Below are positions 13,568-17,561 of a stretch of 17,561 bases of DNA, one piece after another. How positions within the stretch are numbered: position 1 is the stretch's first letter; the number at the start of each line of letters is the position of its first letter. A model generated the notes under the pieces. That model did no database searches and was not told the origin of the DNA. It worked only from the letters and a program-made list of their open reading frames with translations. The stretch comes from an uncultured Porphyromonadaceae bacterium. Its GTDB lineage: Bacteria; Bacteroidota; Bacteroidia; Bacteroidales; Muribaculaceae. The position numbers and the translations under genes are program-made. The stretch is from assembly GCA_947174735.1 (NCBI GenBank), contig CAMWKC010000014.1, positions 1 through 17,561 of the forward strand. Reading direction: 5' to 3'.

Positions 13568-15292
13568 ATGCGCTATATATTGTCAATAATATTGTCATTA
13601 GTCAGTTTAGTCAGTCTGGCTAAAGTGCATAGTTATGTAGCTTCCGTTACAAACGAGAGGCTTGGAACCCAGCGTCAGATATGTTCCGATTTTTTAAAGA
13701 AACGGAATTTCCAAAACACTTATACTCTGTCGGAAGAATACTTAAATATGGCACAAGAAGCAAAAAGTGCTATAGATGAAGGTTACGCTAAATTCACTCT
13801 CGGAGCCTCTGAAGTTTTTCTCGGGAAGACATCCGAAGGAGAGAAACATTTAAAAGAGGCTCTGATTATCGGTGAAAAACATAACGAAAGTGATCTGATA
13901 GGTCTGGCTTTAAACACACTCGGTATTTATGAGGCAAGTGTAAATACTAATTACTATCTTGCCCAACACTACTTTCTACGCAGTATGGAATATGACAGGA
14001 CGGAAGCAAGTGCTTCCTCAAATCTGGCTAATATAGCAGCCCTTCTCAACGATACAACCGGCATAGAATATTCACTGAGATGTATAGAAATAGGCAAATC
14101 TAAAGGTGAGTCACATTACGAATATTCCGGCTATCAGACTTTAGCGGAATTTGATATTCTTAAAGAAGACTACAATGCAGCCCAGAAGCATCTCGGGCTG
14201 GCAGAACAGATAGCCCAAAAAGAAGGTTATACTGATATCGTTATAAAACTCTTTCAGGCTGAAGTACTGATGAAAACCGGAAAATATCAATCTTCCATTG
14301 AGTTGTTAAACAGTATTGAGGATACAGTACATAAGGCCCAACCCATCTATCTGCCCAGACTAAAAACCCTACAAGGAGAGAATTACCGTCATATAGGAGA
14401 CTTTCATACCTCCAACCTTTATCTTCGGAATGCTTTAGAAGCTGCACAAAGCTATTCTTCTCATACAGAACTTGAAAAAGTATACCTCTTTATAGCAAAA
14501 AACTTTGCAGATTTAGGTCAGTATCGTGAAGGATTGACTTATCTTAACCAGGCTATGGAGACCTTAACCCTGAAGTCACAAACAGAACTTTCGCGCCTAA
14601 GTAACGAACGAAATCTTACACTTGAAGTAATATATGAGGAACAGAAACGTAAAGAAGCTGAAAACAGAGCACATAATATACAGATTATTGTACTGACCTT
14701 ATTTGTATTACTTATAATAGCAGTAAGTATAATATGGTGGATTACTATATTAATGAAAAGACGTCAGAAACTTTATCAGCAGATAGTAAAACAAAATCTT
14801 GAACTTATAGAAGCTAAAAAAGAGGTTGAAAAGAGTCAAAGTCATAACACCGATGATAAGGATTTAACAAATGTCCTTAATGACAACAGAGATTTTCTCG
14901 CAGGTGAAACAAACCGAAGTAAAATACTATTCAACACTTTGATAAAATTAATGGAGAAAGACAAAATATATCGTGACCCATTACTTACCCGTGAAGAAAT
15001 TATCAGCCGTCTGAACACAAATCCGACTTATCTTACACAGGCTATAAAACAGTTTTCTGGGAAAAATTACTCACAATTTATCAACAGTTACCGTATAAAG
15101 GAAGCTGTGGAAATTCTATCCGATAAAGACAAAATTGAAATTCCCATAAAGACAATATGCACAGAAGTAGGCTTTAATTCGATGGCGACTTTTTATAAGA
15201 TTTTCCAAAGTACCGTAGGCTTGTCACCGGCAGCCTATCGAAAATCATTGCTGCATATCTCAGCTCTCAAAGAAAACGAGCCAGAAGAATAG
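13568..15292 (+). CDS. Membrane-anchored TPR protein with AraC-type DNA-binding domain
   Basis: The product is 574 residues. It starts with a signal-like hydrophobic stretch (about 4-24). Residues about 60-345 hold helical TPR-type repeats (for example ALNTLGIYEAS, YQTLAEFDILKEDYNAAQKHL, YLFIAKNFADLGQYREGLTYLNQAM). A transmembrane helix follows at about 372-393, then basic residues and a coiled coil at about 395-425. The C-terminus (about 470-562) is an AraC-family double helix-turn-helix: LTREEIISRLNTNPTYLTQAI, then IKTICTEVGFNSMATFYKIFQ and the closing GLSPAAYRKS. Outside sensing by the TPRs with cytoplasmic DNA binding is the usual model for this Bacteroidetes group; unlike hybrid two-component proteins it has no kinase or receiver. 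Targets are unknown. The secreted protein gene 219 bases downstream is the nearest candidate, but it has its own promoter element and a terminator lies between. Confidence 0.9.
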   Translation: MRYILSIILSLVSLVSLAKVHSYVASVTNERLGTQRQICSDFLKKRNFQNTYTLSEEYLNMAQEAKSAIDEGYAKFTLGASEVFLGKTSEGEKHLKEALIIGEKHNESDLIGLALNTLGIYEASVNTNYYLAQHYFLRSMEYDRTEASASSNLANIAALLNDTTGIEYSLRCIEIGKSKGESHYEYSGYQTLAEFDILKEDYNAAQKHLGLAEQIAQKEGYTDIVIKLFQAEVLMKTGKYQSSIELLNSIEDTVHKAQPIYLPRLKTLQGENYRHIGDFHTSNLYLRNALEAAQSYSSHTELEKVYLFIAKNFADLGQYREGLTYLNQAMETLTLKSQTELSRLSNERNLTLEVIYEEQKRKEAENRAHNIQIIVLTLFVLLIIAVSIIWWITILMKRRQKLYQQIVKQNLELIEAKKEVEKSQSHNTDDKDLTNVLNDNRDFLAGETNRSKILFNTLIKLMEKDKIYRDPLLTREEIISRLNTNPTYLTQAIKQFSGKNYSQFINSYRIKEAVEILSDKDKIEIPIKTICTEVGFNSMATFYKIFQSTVGLSPAAYRKSLLHISALKENEPEE

Positions 15293-15349
15293 AACATAAA
15301 GCTTATCATAATTCCAGAAAATTCTCAAAATTATTATTGATTGATATTC

Positions 15350-15395
15350 AGTATTCTCAAATTTCCAAATTTGGAAATTTGAGAATACTTTTTTA
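15350..15395 (+). terminator. 20-bp perfect palindrome with T-tract
   Basis: Arms 15350-15369 and 15370-15389 are perfectly complementary with no spacer; in RNA the central AAATTT would form the loop. The T-rich run at 15388-15394 follows. This is a strong terminator for the AraC-type regulator gene. Confidence 0.85.
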
Positions 15396-15418
15396 TTTCG
15401 AATCAGAGTAATACATAC

Positions 15419-15426
15419 TAATTTTG
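15419..15426 (+). promoter_or_regulatory. -7 element upstream of the YD-repeat secreted protein gene
   Basis: TAATTTTG at 15419-15426 fits TAnnTTTG. The -33 region has only TTTC at 15396-15399 (19 bases away), so the promoter is imperfect. It would give a leader of about 80 bases before the ATG at 15512. Confidence 0.5.
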
Positions 15427-15511
15427 CCCCAGACCAATTCGTTCGGCTGATAACAGCCAACAGAGGTTGTAACTGAATTTACCTATAAACCCAATAATCA
15501 ATCTAACCATT

Positions 15512-17443
15512 ATGGCAAAACCATCTACCCGAAAGACGCTGTTCATTACAACAAGCGCCCTTCTCATTACAGGAGGTATCAGTGCAGCGGAACAATCTCC
15601 CTATAAGGGTTTCACGACACATATAGAAGTGCGTCAGTCGTCAGACGAACTTTCACAGCGCTCACTACCTGCGGACCCTACAGTAGCATTAAAAAAACAG
15701 ACCTCGCGCCTGACATCTATTTTCCCTGAATGGGAAGAAGCCAATCCGGCTGATATACTGAAGCAGGCTGTAAACAGTCCGGATGACCAGCCGCAACAGC
15801 TGGACGGTGTAGTTTCCCACTTACTCACCGGTGCTCCGCTGAGCAAACAGGATTTCTTCTATACCGAGGATGGCAAGCCACTCGAAGCACGTAATTATAC
15901 ACCGGATGCTAACGGTGAATTCATATATGCCGGACATTATCTCTACACTTATGATGAGCTCGGACGCCTTATTGCAGCCGAATCAACTTCTGTATCTTAT
16001 CCATCCTCGAATGTACGTTATGAGTACATCTACGCGGATGCTTCACCCCGATACAGTATGCAGTTAGCTTATTTCGGTAGCGAAAACGGCGATTGGATAC
16101 CATATCAGAAAGGTGAATATGAATTTGATGCAAACGGAAACACAACCCTCGAGACCTACTTTATGTGGGAGCAGGAAAACAATCAGTGGCTTCCGCAGAT
16201 AAAGAAGGTGGCCCGGTATGATTTGCTTAATCGTATGACTTACTATGCCCCCTACGTATGGGATACAGCGACTTCAGACTGGGTAGGCGATGTGTGGCAG
16301 CCCGAGGGCGCACAGAGTTTCGAATATACCGAAAACGGCAGCGATGCCTGTGTGGCACAATACGAATGGCGTGAAGGTGAATGGATCGAATACTATCGCC
16401 GTGCCTACACCTACAACACTTCCGGGCTGAAAACAGAAGTAAGTCACTCTTACTGGAACAGAGAAAAACAGGATTGGTCAGGTTGTGAAACATGGGGCCG
16501 TTTCAACAACATGAAGTATAATTCTATCGAGACTCTGTATTATGATGAATACGGCCGCCTGGTATTTAATAAGGTAGTCGAAGATAAGACCGGAGACGGT
16601 GAGTTCATCGAAATATGGAATGAAACCTCCGATTATACAGCGCTTGGTGACAACAATACAGAAAAAGTTGTAACTACAGCAAATGTACAGAATGACGGCA
16701 CCGCTGTACCCTACAGACGAAATGTCTACCGTTACAATGCCCGCAATTATGAGACATTCTGGCAGAGCCAAACCATGTCTGCCGGAGAATGGGTACCTAC
16801 CCAAGAAGATAACCGCTACTACGATGAATATTTCTGGTACACCGGTGGTGATTTTTATATTTATAATGCCGGACAACGTATCAATAATGCCAAAGAACGC
16901 TTCTTCTATCCGGACGATTTTAACCCTATGCTTGAATACGAAACTCCCTCCGAAGGCTGGCACTGGGTCGGAGATGCTGACAGTGAAGATGGCTGGAAAC
17001 TTAAGTCCGTTGATGAATTTATGTGGGGTCCGCGTGATATAATGACAGGTTACATCAACTATGATTATCTTATAAGTGATGGTGCAAAGACCTCAGGTTG
17101 GGAAATTGAATATGATTTTGACTATAATATGAGCAACATGGTAATATGGCCCGATCCGAACAAGAGTGAGGCATATTACGAGAACAAAACACTACATGCA
17201 ATTTACTATGCTAATAATCAGTACTGGAACGGTGTCATTGACTGGATTCCTGAACAATCTTATGAAGTAGAATATTTCTATTCTGACAGACAGAGTACTA
17301 AAGTCTCCTCTATACTTACAGATGCAGGTGTGACTGAAGTAGCCCGTTATGACATTTCCGGCCGACAGCTCACTATACCTCAGACAGGTGTAAATATAAT
17401 CAAATATTCCGACGGTACGGCACGTAAAGTCTTTGTACCCTAA
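15512..17443 (+). CDS. Secreted protein with YD-like repeats and C-terminal sorting-like tail
   Basis: The product is 643 residues. A signal peptide (basic KPSTRK, hydrophobic 9-22, likely cut after GISA near residue 25) predicts export. Residues about 140-360 contain repeated short hairpin motifs of YD/RHS style at about 147 (YTYDELGRLI), 205 (YEFDANGN), 236 (ARYDLLNRM), 271 (FEYTENGS), 300 (YTYNTSGLK) and 344 (LYYDEYGRLV), with W-rich segments between them (for example ENNQWLPQ, TSDWVGD, EGEWIEYY, KQDWSGCE). The second half is aromatic-rich without a recognised domain. The last ~35 residues (VARYDISGRQL..P..GVNIIKYSDGTARKVFVP) match the tail of the truncated protein at 34-855, pointing to the same sorting route. 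No enzyme motif is visible. Adhesion or surface binding is plausible but unproven. It is monocistronic by layout, ending in a 26-bp hairpin. Confidence 0.85.
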   Translation: MAKPSTRKTLFITTSALLITGGISAAEQSPYKGFTTHIEVRQSSDELSQRSLPADPTVALKKQTSRLTSIFPEWEEANPADILKQAVNSPDDQPQQLDGVVSHLLTGAPLSKQDFFYTEDGKPLEARNYTPDANGEFIYAGHYLYTYDELGRLIAAESTSVSYPSSNVRYEYIYADASPRYSMQLAYFGSENGDWIPYQKGEYEFDANGNTTLETYFMWEQENNQWLPQIKKVARYDLLNRMTYYAPYVWDTATSDWVGDVWQPEGAQSFEYTENGSDACVAQYEWREGEWIEYYRRAYTYNTSGLKTEVSHSYWNREKQDWSGCETWGRFNNMKYNSIETLYYDEYGRLVFNKVVEDKTGDGEFIEIWNETSDYTALGDNNTEKVVTTANVQNDGTAVPYRRNVYRYNARNYETFWQSQTMSAGEWVPTQEDNRYYDEYFWYTGGDFYIYNAGQRINNAKERFFYPDDFNPMLEYETPSEGWHWVGDADSEDGWKLKSVDEFMWGPRDIMTGYINYDYLISDGAKTSGWEIEYDFDYNMSNMVIWPDPNKSEAYYENKTLHAIYYANNQYWNGVIDWIPEQSYEVEYFYSDRQSTKVSSILTDAGVTEVARYDISGRQLTIPQTGVNIIKYSDGTARKVFVP

Positions 17444-17469
17444 AGATTTCTGGCCGGTAGTTCATAATC

Positions 17470-17525
17470 AATTATCCTGATATTCTGACGATACGGTTTC
17501 GTATCGTCAGAATATCAGGATAATT
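17470..17525. terminator. 26-bp perfect hairpin after the secreted protein gene
   Basis: Arms 17470-17495 and 17500-17525 are perfectly complementary with a 4-base GTTT loop, 26 bases after the stop codon. Only a short T stretch follows. It is a likely terminator, unusually long and clean. Confidence 0.75.
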
Positions 17526-17561
17526 TCAATATTTCCACACGATTTAAGTAAAATATCAAAG

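Noticed and set aside
16478..16963. 161-codon minus-strand open frame inside the YD-repeat gene
   Set aside because: It lies wholly within a well-supported gene on the other strand and has no recognisable domain, promoter or start context; its hydrophobic look comes from the reverse of Tyr/Asn/Asp-rich codons.
1..17561. tRNA, rRNA, CRISPR arrays, insertion sequences or integrases
   Set aside because: Reading both strands I saw no cloverleaf, rRNA-like stretch, regular repeat array or transposase/integrase motif.

Overview
The window looks like a Bacteroidales genome fragment, probably from a gut metagenome (Muribaculaceae- or Prevotella-like; the family is an inference). The reasons are: promoters of the Bacteroidetes type (TTTG, about 20 bases, then TAnnTTTG) before several genes; start codons without clear Shine-Dalgarno sequences; a gldE gene; two secreted proteins with the short YxxxG...P..G...KV(x)(x) C-terminal tail common in this order; and two regulators with TPR, membrane and DNA-binding parts. 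The first 33 bases are not genomic. They match the Illumina Nextera transposase adapter at 31 of 33 positions, so the left edge is a contig end.

Layout. 34-855 is the 3' part of a secreted protein gene cut by the contig end. 1259-2065 is a secreted class A acid phosphatase. 2162-6204 holds a SUI1/YciH-like gene and a large AddA-type helicase-nuclease. 6205-8757 is the most unusual block: two small four-helix membrane proteins that look like distant paralogs flank a membrane-anchored TPR/coiled-coil/LuxR-like regulator. Each small gene has a leader with the same boxes at the same spacing. 8758-9230 has no clear protein gene but contains a strong promoter, a folded ~105-base stretch and an intrinsic terminator, so it probably encodes a small RNA. 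9231-9908 (minus) is a DUF3800 gene that lacks its usual N-terminal DESG motif.

10112-12110 is gldE overlapping a 4'-phosphopantetheinyl transferase gene. 12206-12340 (minus) is a 44-codon gene for a one-helix membrane protein. 12653-13372 (minus) is a Bax inhibitor-1 family membrane protein. 13568-15292 is a membrane-anchored AraC-type regulator with TPRs. 15512-17443 is a secreted protein with YD-like repeats. Transcription units mostly end in long, nearly perfect hairpins (17 to 35 bp stems), several without a T-tract.

Most genes are independent household or envelope genes. The candidate new system is 6205-8757: a regulator plus two paralogous membrane proteins under matching promoters. 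Its function is unknown, and the regulatory link is inferred from layout and spacing. No tRNA, rRNA, CRISPR array or insertion sequence was seen.
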